A stretch of DNA of 33,075 nucleotides from Deltaproteobacteria bacterium (GCA_019237115.1 JAFAHS010000497.1:1-33075), one strand, 5' to 3'; counted from the stretch's first letter, positions 15,146 through 23,170 are shown. A program made the numbers and translations. The notes: generated from the letters alone by a model not told the origin.

Positions 15146-15536
15146 TCCTCGCGCTGCGGGTCGTCGTTCCTCTGCGTTGACCCGGATGGTGAACCGCGAA
15201 GCTGACCTCAGACGAAGGTCGGACGTTAGTACGTGGGTCGCTCAATGACTCCTTTGGCCAGACCAGCCATCCAGTGAGTTCGCCCTCTCGCACGAACGGT
15301 CCGGGCGTAAGTCCTCGGGCGGACGAGACCAGATGCGGAAAATGCCCAAAATCGCGATGAGAACCCCCCGTCCGTCTTGTCGCACGGTATGTCTTGGAAC
15401 CTTGGCCATACCCGACCTAATGTCTCACCGTCCGTCCTTTAGCATGGAAAACCGAATTTAGGGTCCTCGAGCATTGCCAAATTGGGCATTTCTACTGTAA
15501 TTTGCGGCGGGGGCGATGACCGTAGGGAGGGATTAC
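15146..15536. other. Intergenic region with a probable lipoprotein promoter
   Basis: No gene is seen. A candidate promoter lies near its right end: TTGCCA (about 15475-15480), 16 bases, then TGTAAT. A strong ribosome site (GGGAGGGATTAC) immediately precedes the lipoprotein ATG. CCGTCCGTC occurs twice in the middle with no clear meaning. Confidence 0.45.
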
Positions 15537-16970
15537 ATGGCATCGCGGTGTTGGAATTCATGCTTCGGCTTGGCACTTGGTGTCGCAGTCAGTGTGCTGC
15601 TTGCGGCCTGCGATCCATGTCCCAAATGCACTATGAAAAAGACAACGCCAACTCCAACTCTAACTCCAACAGCGAAGCCTACGGCTACCCCGACCGCTCC
15701 ACCTCCTCCTACCGTTACCCCAAGTCACACGCCGACACCGACGATCACGGCGACTGCCACGCCCACCGCGACTCCCACCCCAGCTCCGAACGCCTGCCTG
15801 CCCTCGAGTTCCATTGCGGTGCTTGTGCAGGGCACGAATGCCACTGCTTATGTCCCCCTCGGCAATTGGGAAGATTCAACGACCGGGATCAACGTGGTGC
15901 CCATCGAGAGCAAGAGCGGACTTGGAACCGGCGGAAGTCCGGCCCTCGTTGCCACAGCGCACGCAGCCAACTCCTGCTCCTCGAACTCCGCGACGGGTCA
16001 AACGGTCTGTGTCGCCAATAACACCGACGTGTATCTGATCAACGGAACGACTCTGGCCAGTACACTCACCAGCGGAGCTAACAGCACGATGAGTTTTTCT
16101 GGCGGTGACTGCCAAAATTGCGGGGTGGTGGTGGATTCCACTCTCAATAAAGCTCTGATTACGATCGGCTTGGAGACTGGCGGTCCGGGTGGCTACCAGT
16201 TCCTGGACTTGGGGGGCACCCCCGCATTTGAGGCACCAATTCCAGCCGGGGGAGAAACCTCAGAGGATGTCTCGATCGATCCGGTGCGCCATCTGATACT
16301 CTCGCCCAACGAACAGTCAAACTACCAGCTGGTCAACATCGGTGTTTCGCCTGCAACCCTGTTCAATAACACTTCCCTCGAGTCCACCTCTTTTCCAACT
16401 TTTGACTCCGCGGCCGAGGACTGTACGACTGGCATCGCGCTGTCGACCGATGAAGGCACCGGGAATCTTTTCATTACCGATTTGACCCAGGCTACCTTTA
16501 CCCCCGCCGCCGCTCCGAGCCCGGGCGCGACCCCGAGCCCCGGCACCTGGAGCGCTCCGGGCCAACTGCAGAGCTTTCCCGAATTCGCAGATTTTTCGGC
16601 CGGCACCTGCGGGATTGCGGTCGCCCCGGGAACTCACCTCGCGATAGTGACAGGTGAGTTCGGGGGCAACGTTGAAGGCGTCATTCAGCTTCCGTCTACC
16701 TCCGGAAGCGGGACCCCGGCGGTGGTCGACTGGGTTTCATTCACCGTCCCCAGCGACCCGACTGGTGTAGTGTGGGACGAAGGGTTCGACCCCCATACCG
16801 TTACGGCATACGTCAGTCCCAACACCTCGAAGGCGCTCGGGATACTGGGGAATAGTAGCAATACGTTTGTAGCGATCGTCGATATGGCCGGCCTGCTTAG
16901 TGCGCCGCGCACCGGGCACGTGGTTAATAATCCACTTCCCGCCGGTCTGGTGACATTTGTCCCGCAGTGA
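15537..16970 (+). CDS. Secreted lipoprotein with a Thr/Pro-rich linker, function unknown
   Basis: The protein has 477 residues from ATG 15537, which follows GGGAGGGATTAC; an ATG at 15516 is possible but lacks this site. A signal peptide ends in the lipobox LLAAC (Cys25), so the mature protein should be lipid-anchored. A low-complexity Thr/Pro tether (about 34-85, mostly TPT and TPTAT repeats) is followed by a large domain with paired cysteines. Its repeated phrases (SIDPVRHLILSPNEQSNYQL, GIALSTDEGTGNLFITDL, CGIAVAPGTHLAIVTGEFGG) suggest a beta-propeller-like fold. A second short Pro linker (AAPSPGATPSPG) interrupts it. No enzyme signature is visible. The propeller suggestion is an inference from repeat spacing. 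Confidence 0.8.
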   Translation: MASRCWNSCFGLALGVAVSVLLAACDPCPKCTMKKTTPTPTLTPTAKPTATPTAPPPPTVTPSHTPTPTITATATPTATPTPAPNACLPSSSIAVLVQGTNATAYVPLGNWEDSTTGINVVPIESKSGLGTGGSPALVATAHAANSCSSNSATGQTVCVANNTDVYLINGTTLASTLTSGANSTMSFSGGDCQNCGVVVDSTLNKALITIGLETGGPGGYQFLDLGGTPAFEAPIPAGGETSEDVSIDPVRHLILSPNEQSNYQLVNIGVSPATLFNNTSLESTSFPTFDSAAEDCTTGIALSTDEGTGNLFITDLTQATFTPAAAPSPGATPSPGTWSAPGQLQSFPEFADFSAGTCGIAVAPGTHLAIVTGEFGGNVEGVIQLPSTSGSGTPAVVDWVSFTVPSDPTGVVWDEGFDPHTVTAYVSPNTSKALGILGNSSNTFVAIVDMAGLLSAPRTGHVVNNPLPAGLVTFVPQ

Positions 16971-17108
16971 GCTTCGCGGCAAGGTAAGCGACTGCGCTCG
17001 ATCCTCGACTGCCGATTGGCAGGAACTGCGCTGATGCGGTTCTCGGTTGTATCGATCCCACCGGGCAGCTGGTCAAATCCGCCGGCTGGCGCCACACGAG
17101 GAGTGGTT

Positions 17109-17272
17109 GCTATAGTGCACTCACTGCCAGAAAGGAGGCGCGAAAAGTGGAAGTTCGAAGACCCAAGACAGATCGCTGCGAAGCGCGCCTCCCGGTCGGA
17201 TAGTTTCTCGTAGCCAACCGGTTCCCCGAACACAATTTCTGACCACGAGGCGCCTGCTCGTGGTTTTCTTTT
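17109..17272 (+). ncRNA. Candidate small RNA or terminated leader upstream of the RIO kinase
   Basis: An extended -10 element (TGCTATAGT, 17108-17116) would start a transcript near 17123. The RNA contains AAGGAGG, and the overlapping GGAGGCGCG can pair perfectly with CGCGCCTCC about 45 bases later. It ends at the terminator 17243-17272. A GTG after AAGGAGG opens an 18-codon frame (MEVRRPKTDRCEARLPVG), whose ribosome site is buried in that helix. It could be a stand-alone sRNA, a leader-peptide attenuator or a tiny gene. It matches no RNA family I know. Confidence 0.4.
17243..17272 (+). terminator. Intrinsic terminator
   Basis: CCACGAG (17243-17249), a 7-base loop GCGCCTG, CTCGTGG (17257-17263), then TTTTCTTTT. 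The stem is perfect and the T-rich tail is directly adjacent. It ends the short transcript predicted from 17123 and stands about 155 bases before the RIO kinase start. Confidence 0.75.
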
Positions 17273-17426
17273 GCCCGCTGCGCATCGTCGCGCTGCGGTG
17301 CGACCCGAATGCATGCGGCCATTCGCGTCGCACGCCAATTCGTCCGCTGACTGGAGGCGCACTCATGGCTGTCCCCAAACTCAACTCTGTCACGCGGCAA
17401 TCAACCACCTACTCGATGAGGACATC

Positions 17427-18203
17427 ATGTTTGGACCCGAACAAAAACGATTGGGCGAGGCACGCGATCGACGTTTCGAGATTGAGGCGTCGCTCGAGCC
17501 GCTGTTCGCCGATGGAATGATAACCGAGGTGCTGGGACTGGTCCGCAAGGGCAAGGAAGCGAACGTGTATTGCTGCCGTGGCTCGCGCTGGTCGGGACGT
17601 GAGTATGTGGCGGTCAAGGTCTATCGGTCGCTCGAGCAGCGCGGATTTCGCAATGACGCCGACTATCAGCCGGGACGCGACCGGGGATTAAAGGGCCAAG
17701 CTAGGCGTGCGCTTGCCAACAAGTCGCGGCAGGGGCGGCTGGTGCAGGCCGGGATGTGGACTCACGCCGAGTTCGAAACGCTCCAGCTGCTGCATGCCGC
17801 CGGCGCCAATGTACCCGAACCGATTTCCTGCTCCGGCGACACGATCCTGATGGAATTTATCGGTGATGGCCCGGAAGCCGCGCCGATGCTGGCGCGTGTC
17901 GCGCTGAGCGCAGATGAGGCGCGCAACTGCCTGCGGCAAATCCTCGACAACGTCACGCTCTGGTTGAGGTGCGACCGCATTCACGGCGACCTATCCGTGT
18001 ACAACGTCTTGTATCGCGATGGCGGCATCGTGGTGATCGATTTTCCGCAAGCCGTCGACCCGCGCTTTAACCACAACGCGCGGCATCTGCTCGAACGTGA
18101 CCTGGAAAATGTCTGTGGCCACTTCGCGCGTGCGGGACTCCACCCCGACGCGCGGCGAATCGCCAACGAAATGTGGCACCGCTATCACCTGAGCAGGCTT
18201 TGA
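17427..18203 (+). CDS. RIO-family atypical protein kinase
   Basis: The protein has 258 residues. Kinase motifs are clear: VRKGKEANVYCCRG (glycine-loop region), YVAVKVY (catalytic Lys), LMEFIGDG (hinge), IHGDLSVYNVLY (catalytic loop) and VIDFPQAVDP (metal-binding DFG equivalent). RIO proteins in eukaryotes and archaea act as ATPases in small-subunit ribosome assembly; the bacterial role is little known. The start at ATG 17427 has GAGG five to six bases upstream; the frame is open further 5' without a better site. It converges on the exported Fam20-like kinase gene at 18401, and a GC-rich hairpin at 18209-18236 lies between them. Confidence 0.9.
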   Translation: MFGPEQKRLGEARDRRFEIEASLEPLFADGMITEVLGLVRKGKEANVYCCRGSRWSGREYVAVKVYRSLEQRGFRNDADYQPGRDRGLKGQARRALANKSRQGRLVQAGMWTHAEFETLQLLHAAGANVPEPISCSGDTILMEFIGDGPEAAPMLARVALSADEARNCLRQILDNVTLWLRCDRIHGDLSVYNVLYRDGGIVVIDFPQAVDPRFNHNARHLLERDLENVCGHFARAGLHPDARRIANEMWHRYHLSRL

Positions 18204-18208
18204 GCCGA

Positions 18209-18236
18209 GAGGGGGGAGCATTGCCGCTCTCCCCTC
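18209..18236. terminator. GC-rich hairpin between convergent genes, possible terminator
   Basis: GAGGGGGGAGC and GCTCTCCCCTC form an 11-bp stem with one G.U pair around a 6-base loop, six bases after the RIO kinase stop. No T-tract follows on either strand, so it may be a transcript-end stabiliser more than an intrinsic terminator. Confidence 0.4.
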
Positions 18237-18400
18237 CCGCTGAAGTGCTGGTCCGAGATCCTGTGGTCGTCTATGTCGCGACCTGTTGGGAGTGGTCAAC
18301 CGTTTACCCCTCTCGCGCTCACTTCAAACCTCACTCTGGTTGCGGGCCGGAGGTCGGGTCGGCCCGAACCAAAGCTTCCGCGGTGGGCTCGCCGTCACGG

Positions 18401-19879
18401 TCAAGGTCTGACAGTGGCGTCCGGGAGATCACAGCCGGGCGGCTTCAACGGCTGCCCCGAGAAATGCGCCTGCAGATCCAGGTCGAGCTTGACCCGGCCT
18501 CGGGCACACCCCTGATGAAGTTTGCTCACGACCTCCTTCAGATTGTTGCGCACACTGGTGTAGTCGGCCGAAGTAAAGAGAAGTTCCTGGAGGAAAAAAT
18601 CGCGAGTGGTGGGCGAGTCCGCGGTTGCATCGAACTGCAGCAGGCGCCGGTAGGTGTCAGGGTCGATATGAGCAACCCGATCGATCAGGCCGGCCTGTCG
18701 CGCAACATTGGTTTTCGAGACGCCGCAGTCGTTGTCCTTCAAGAGCAGCGTTTTAACCTGCACCGCACCCAGGTGCGCGACCTGTTCGGGGGTAAGTTTG
18801 CGGCTCGATTTCAGCTTTGGACTTCCGTCCGGGTTGGGGTCCGCGGTATCTCGATAATAGTAGGTATTTTGGTAGTGAACGTTGCCGAAACGGTCCTGCT
18901 GATTCATCAGGGTATCGATGACGATCAGATCTGAAGCGTCGCGGAGTTGCACCATTCTCTGTACGTTCTGAACGGTGAAGGTCCGCCCGATCAGTCCACT
19001 GACATCATCGGTCCGCGCGAGCAACGCCACGGTCGGGTTCCGGTCGCGAAAGTTTATTGCGCGACCTACGTTGTTAGCCCCGCCATTGAAGAACTCCGTG
19101 TAAAAGCTCTCACCCCTTGGATTGACACTGAGTGCGCCGTACGACTGGGTGAAGTCGTCACTCAGCAACAGATCGCGGCGGCTCGCTTGGGATCCGGCGG
19201 TTAGCTGTGCCATCAAAGCCGCCCAGGTTTGATGAATGAGAGTACCGGGGCTGGTTTCGGCGAGCGCGATGTGGCCCAGAGCGATATGGTTCAGTCGATC
19301 GTAGGTTCTAAGCACCGCGGGTGGAACGTCCGCAATCCCGCCGAGCATCCGCGACAGGTGATAGTATCCAAGAATTGAAGGCGTGTAGCTGCAACTGGTG
19401 CTCAATTTGTACTTGGCGATTTTCTTGGCACCGGCGCTTTTACACCTGGCGCCGGCTACCTGCGCCGGGCTCAGACCCGGCGGCAGTGAGTAGAGATCCA
19501 GGCCCGGATTTGTGCTGTTGGTTTTCGGGCATACCGCGGCGTTTAGGTTTTCATCGATGCCGCAGAGGTCGCTCTCTTCCTTGAAATCGTGGTCAGTATA
19601 CCGCCCGTTGGCGACGTGCCTTGGTATTACACACCGTTCCGGGTTTCGTCCGGGGACCGGTACCTGCACCATCTTTTCACCGCGCGGGACGTTGGTAGCA
19701 AGGGTGGCGTGCGAAAGAACCGGGTGGGCAAGAGGAAGGGTGAGGATCAAGAGTTGGAGGAGCCCGGGGGATTTGGCGAGCCTGGGGGATTTGGACAGGT
19801 GCCTTCTGAACGATCCGCGCGCCTCAAAATTGGCGGTTGTGCAAGGTACTGCCGTATACGACACCTCCGATCCCCGCAA
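18401..19879 (-). CDS. Exported Fam20-like atypical kinase (candidate)
   Basis: This 492-residue protein has an apparent signal peptide (about 38-60, LLQLLILTLPLAHPVLSHA). I recognise no close named family, but three motifs line up with Fam20/secretory-pathway kinases. Residues 167-192 (PSILGYYHLSRMLG..DVPPAVLRT) match the 'LDR-LGF-R-PP--GR' helix. Residues 317-334 (DLIVIDTLMNQQDRFGN) match the catalytic DxxIxDxLxxNxDRxxx segment. Residues 378-386 (LLLKDNDCG) match the LDNGxxFG metal site. Lys158 (KYKLS) may be the ATP lysine. Multiple Cys residues (C83, C106, C117, C146, C163, C384, C458, C483) suit an oxidising extracytoplasmic location. The start is TTG 19879, after AGGA. The UDG-like gene ends 60 bases upstream on the same strand. 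The kinase fold is an inference from motifs; activity and substrate are unknown. Confidence 0.62.
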   Translation of the reverse strand: MRGSEVSYTAVPCTTANFEARGSFRRHLSKSPRLAKSPGLLQLLILTLPLAHPVLSHATLATNVPRGEKMVQVPVPGRNPERCVIPRHVANGRYTDHDFKEESDLCGIDENLNAAVCPKTNSTNPGLDLYSLPPGLSPAQVAGARCKSAGAKKIAKYKLSTSCSYTPSILGYYHLSRMLGGIADVPPAVLRTYDRLNHIALGHIALAETSPGTLIHQTWAALMAQLTAGSQASRRDLLLSDDFTQSYGALSVNPRGESFYTEFFNGGANNVGRAINFRDRNPTVALLARTDDVSGLIGRTFTVQNVQRMVQLRDASDLIVIDTLMNQQDRFGNVHYQNTYYYRDTADPNPDGSPKLKSSRKLTPEQVAHLGAVQVKTLLLKDNDCGVSKTNVARQAGLIDRVAHIDPDTYRRLLQFDATADSPTTRDFFLQELLFTSADYTSVRNNLKEVVSKLHQGCARGRVKLDLDLQAHFSGQPLKPPGCDLPDATVRP

Positions 19880-19939
19880 AAGACCCGCGTTCCTGGATTC
19901 GGAGCGAGACCGATGGCCCCCGCCCTTCGGCGCCTTCGA

Positions 19940-20812
19940 TCAGGCGCGAACCGAAGCCGTTGTGGCGGTACTCCCGGCGAGCATCAACGCGGTCACTTTT
20001 TCCAAAAATCCGATTGAGTACCGTTTTTGATCCGGTTTGCCATAGGGGCACCCGCGGGGGAATTTCCAGTGCTCGTTTACCCAGAATGTGCAGGGACCGT
20101 CGGTACGCGTCAAAAATCTAGGGCTCCCCGTCCTGGACTCGGTGTAGGTAAGCTCTTTTCCGTACGTATTTTTAAGTACCGCAGTCATCATCGCGTGCGG
20201 ATCGTAGAGATCCGGCATCAGCGCCCTCTCTGCGGCTGGGTATTTCCGTTTCAGTTCACTCAGGAACCCTGCAGCATCCCGCTCCATGCCCGTCGCCACC
20301 AAGCTTCCGGGATTTTTTTGAAAATTGATTCGCGAATCCTTCTGGAGGAGCTCCGCCGCGCGTGGATACTGCTGTACAAAAGCCTCAAAATTCGCCGGAG
20401 TCATGCGAAATTGAGGCAGAAAGTTCTCGCTGTACGAAAAATGCGGTGTGATAACCAGTCTCGTCGAGAGCGCATGGTGCTCCGCACCGATCGTGGTCGA
20501 AAATTCCAGGCGACACTCTTGCTGAGTAGTCATTCGCAGCAGGGTAAACGGTCCATCCTCGGGAAGGGTTGGCAGGGTGGCCTTCGACCGAATCAGATGG
20601 CCGAAGGATTGCCGGAACATGTCCCAGGAGGCCTGCCCGACCAGAAACACGATCGCCGGGCGCGTTTGCACCAGTTGCTTCAGAGCCCAGGCGTTCTTGT
20701 GGACGCAGTTGGAAATAATCGTGTGCATGCTCTGAGTGGTTCCGCCGAGCCATTGCGGCCCCCACCTGGTGCGACGCGCACGCAACCATGTCCAACTGTC
20801 CCACGTCTTCAC
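19940..20812 (-). CDS. Conserved UDG-fold-like protein, C-terminal part (after frameshift)
   Basis: This frame continues the gene starting at 21635 after a one-base shift at the CCCCC run 20759-20763 (plus strand). In register it reads PQWLGGTTQSMHTIISNCVH, then KNAWALKQLVQTRPAIVFLV and GQASWDMFRQSFG, then RLVITPHFSYSENFLPQFRM. The block 'Cys...wxLxxLxxxRPxxxxxxGxxxWxxF' followed by 'vxxTPHxSy' resembles the second half of uracil-DNA-glycosylase-fold enzymes, where a motif-2 histidine follows a hydrophobic strand. The remaining 150 residues, including YPAAERALMPDLYDPHAMMT and CTFWVNEHWKFPRGCPYG, are not recognised. The first ~14 codons of this open frame are out of register. Function is inferred only from these weak motifs. 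Confidence 0.55.
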   Translation of the reverse strand: MKTWDSWTWLRARRTRWGPQWLGGTTQSMHTIISNCVHKNAWALKQLVQTRPAIVFLVGQASWDMFRQSFGHLIRSKATLPTLPEDGPFTLLRMTTQQECRLEFSTTIGAEHHALSTRLVITPHFSYSENFLPQFRMTPANFEAFVQQYPRAAELLQKDSRINFQKNPGSLVATGMERDAAGFLSELKRKYPAAERALMPDLYDPHAMMTAVLKNTYGKELTYTESRTGSPRFLTRTDGPCTFWVNEHWKFPRGCPYGKPDQKRYSIGFLEKVTALMLAGSTATTASVRA

Positions 20813-21635
20813 CGATTTTCAGCTGGGCTCTGGCATGGCCCTTTTCCTTCAGGAATGCCTCAAAGGCGGAGAGAACCGGCACCATCTGCAAGTAGTAACC
20901 GATGGGTTGCTCGTAAACTTCTGTTTTCTTACCACCTGGAACCTGCAACCGGGCGGCCAGAAGGTCGTCTTTTTTGAACCTGGTGTTCGCGTCGACCAGC
21001 ACTACGTAGCGGGGCTGGCCGATCGTGCCCGGGAGGTGAAGCGCGGTCGGTACCGAGTCACCATCGTATCGCACCAGGATTTCATAGGACGGGTCGTCGC
21101 TGGTACGGGATGACCGCAGCAACAGACCCGCCTTGGCTCGGAGGGTGCCCTGCGGAAGCAGGAACGGTTCGATGAACTTCAGATCGAAATGTTCCTGGTA
21201 CACCGATCGGTACCGGTAGTAGTAAGCGTACTTCGTCCACGAGTCGGTGTTGTTCGCGCTCGAAAAGCTCGAAAAGCTCGGATAGCACCTGGAGGCGCCC
21301 GTGTTTCCCGAGGCAAAGGCCGTGAGCTTGGGGTTGATCCCGATCGTCATGATGGGCGCTTTGCGGCAGCCGTCCATGACTTCGGCGTCCGGGAATGCCG
21401 GTGGGCGTGTCGTCCCTTGAAGCCAGACAAACGAACTCAGGCTTCCTTCGGGTTCCTTCTCGGCGGGCGTGTTCGATGTGAAGTCGTACGCAGGATAGGG
21501 TCCGTAAGGCTGCGGTGAACCCTCAGGCCAAAAAAACTCGCACGTCCCGCACGTTCGAACGCCAAACACAAGTTCGATCTCGAGAGGATCCCGGGTTGGT
21601 CTGGGATTCTTTTGCCGAGGTGGATCGTACTGCAT
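20385..21635 (-). CDS. Conserved UDG-fold-like protein, N-terminal part
   Basis: The ATG at 21635 (MQYDPPRQK) follows GAGGGAG at a good distance. Repairing the shift at 20759-20763 gives a protein of about 564 residues. This part shows a CxxC (RTCGTCEFFWPEG), a strand-loop typical of UDG motif 1 (DGCRKAPIMTIGINPKLTAF), then WTKYAYYYRYRSVYQEHFDL, VRYDGDSVPTALHLPGTIG, RFKKDDLLAARLQVPGG and RAQLKIGEDVGQLDMVACAS. After the homopolymer the frame is out of register down to 20385. There is no signal peptide, unlike its neighbour. It looks like a conserved but uncharacterised family: the sequence is not low-complexity, and the repaired product is coherent. Calling it a glycosylase would be premature. 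Confidence 0.55.
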   Translation of the reverse strand: MQYDPPRQKNPRPTRDPLEIELVFGVRTCGTCEFFWPEGSPQPYGPYPAYDFTSNTPAEKEPEGSLSSFVWLQGTTRPPAFPDAEVMDGCRKAPIMTIGINPKLTAFASGNTGASRCYPSFSSFSSANNTDSWTKYAYYYRYRSVYQEHFDLKFIEPFLLPQGTLRAKAGLLLRSSRTSDDPSYEILVRYDGDSVPTALHLPGTIGQPRYVVLVDANTRFKKDDLLAARLQVPGGKKTEVYEQPIGYYLQMVPVLSAFEAFLKEKGHARAQLKIGEDVGQLDMVACASHQVGAAMARRNHSEHAHDYFQLRPQERLGSEATGANAPGDRVSGRAGLLGHVPAILRPSDSVEGHPANPSRGWTVYPAANDYSARVSPGIFDHDRCGAPCALDETGYHTAFFVQRELSASISHDSGEF

Positions 21636-21867
21636 AGTTGGCTCCCTCGCGGCGCGACCGCTCAACCGAACGAGAGATAGGCTCATTTTCGGGGTTTTTC
21701 AAAGACGGCGCCCTGTTCTCCCTGTCGATAGGTTCTCCGAGGGACGGTTCGATACGGACGGGGAAAATGAGGTAACGGTCTTTCAATAAAACCGTCGGGC
21801 TTGCACTCGCAGCTGAGGTTGTCCGAATATGGGCGCTGTTCAAGCAACCTCCAAGGAGACAATTGCC

Positions 21868-23067
21868 ATGCCGGCTGAACAATTCCTTGCCGACGGCCCT
21901 CGTGAAGTTGGTTTGAATCCGGACAAAGTTCAGGCGCTTTTCGATCGCGCGGAGCGTGACGTCAAAGAGGGAGTGCTACCTGCGTGCCAGGTTGCGATTG
22001 CGCGCAAGGGCAAGATTGCGGCGATGAAAACCTTCGGTCACGCGGTACAGGGCGGCATCGACAAGCCAGCCACCGACCAAACCGTGTTCGTTGCGATGTC
22101 GGCGACCAAGGCGATCACCTCGTCGGCGCTGTGGCTTCTCGTCCAGGAGGGAAAAATCGGCATCTCTGATCCGATCGTCAAATACGTTCCCGAATATGGT
22201 ACCAACGGCAAGCAGACGACCACGGTCGAGCACCTGTTGATCCACACGGCGGGCATCCCGACCGCGCCCGGTTCGTTCAAGGATTGGGGCGATCACAAAC
22301 GACGACTGGAGCGATTCGCCCAATGGAAGCCGGTGAATCCCCCGGGAGAGAGGTTCTTCTATCATATCCATGCCAACTACTGGCCGATCGCGGAGGCCAT
22401 CGAACGCATCACCCGCCAGCGCCTGGGCGATTTCGTACGCGAGAGGATCGCACAGCCGCTTCGCCTGCCCGATCTGCGCATCGGATTGCCGCGCTCGATC
22501 CAGGACCGGATGGCCGACGTGAAATGGGTGGGTGAACCGGCGAAAGACGAAGAGTACCAGAAGCTCGGCATCACCCCGCCGCGCGCGGGCCTCGGATCGA
22601 TCACGGAAGACGCAGTCCTGGAGATGAACGATCCTCAGATGCGCGAGACGGATTTTCCGGCCGGTGGCCTGATGACCACGGCGGGCGATATCGCTCTTTT
22701 CTACCAGGCGCTGCTCAACGATGGGAAAGCCTGCGACGGCACCCGCATCTGGCAGTCGGAGATGCTGCGGGAGGCGCGGCGAATCCGCAGCGGCGAGATG
22801 ATCGATCCCGCCCGGGGCATCACGGCGAACCGCGCGCTGGGCATCGTCATCGCCGGCGCTGACGGCAAAGCCAACCTGCGCGGCTTCGGGCGCACCAACT
22901 CGCCCGAAGCATTCGGGCATCCGGGTTTCGGCGGACAAATCGGGTGGGCTGATCCGGCGACCGGAATTTCGTTCAGCTATTTGACCAACGGGTACGATCG
23001 CAACGATCTGCGCGAGGGACGCAGAGGCGTGGCCGTCTGCAGCCTGGCAGGGGCGTGCGTTGAGTAG
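21868..23067 (+). CDS. Beta-lactamase-fold serine hydrolase (esterase/class C-like)
   Basis: The protein has 399 residues from ATG 21868, behind AAGGAG; an upstream start at 21829 is less likely. The catalytic SxxK motif is S78-A-T-K81, within TVFVAMSATKAITSSALWLL. Other family features are LLIHTAGIPTAPGSF, PGERFFYHIHANYWPIAEAI in the place of the usual YxN loop, GGLMTTAGDIALFYQALLNDG and a C-terminal FGHPGFGGQIGWADPATGIS, which carries the HxG region. Family members are esterases, transesterases or DD-peptidase homologues. There is no signal peptide, so a cytoplasmic esterase is more likely than a beta-lactamase. Confidence 0.9.
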   Translation: MPAEQFLADGPREVGLNPDKVQALFDRAERDVKEGVLPACQVAIARKGKIAAMKTFGHAVQGGIDKPATDQTVFVAMSATKAITSSALWLLVQEGKIGISDPIVKYVPEYGTNGKQTTTVEHLLIHTAGIPTAPGSFKDWGDHKRRLERFAQWKPVNPPGERFFYHIHANYWPIAEAIERITRQRLGDFVRERIAQPLRLPDLRIGLPRSIQDRMADVKWVGEPAKDEEYQKLGITPPRAGLGSITEDAVLEMNDPQMRETDFPAGGLMTTAGDIALFYQALLNDGKACDGTRIWQSEMLREARRIRSGEMIDPARGITANRALGIVIAGADGKANLRGFGRTNSPEAFGHPGFGGQIGWADPATGISFSYLTNGYDRNDLREGRRGVAVCSLAGACVE

Positions 23068-23170
23068 TTGAGCTCGCAACGCTGACCCCGGCAAGATTTA
23101 AAAACACCGTTTGCTGTCCGACCGCGTCAGTGGTCGCGCAAATGGCTCTGCGATCGCTGCAGCGAGCGAC

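Larger units (their letters stand above)
16971..17426. other. Long intergenic region with a possible small RNA or leader
   Basis: The left part (16971-17100) shows nothing I can name. From 17109 to 17272 there is an extended -10 promoter, a strong Shine-Dalgarno with an 18-codon mini-ORF, a 9-bp long-range pairing and an intrinsic terminator, listed separately. The rest (17273-17426) leads into the RIO kinase, with GAGG just before its ATG. Confidence 0.45.

Noticed and set aside
15645..15790. Short tandem DNA repeat
   Set aside because: It is the coding sequence for the Thr/Pro tether of the lipoprotein, not a CRISPR or satellite; unit length and spacing are irregular.
21976..23094. A 372-codon minus-strand open frame
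   Set aside because: It is antisense to the serine hydrolase and has no family motif.
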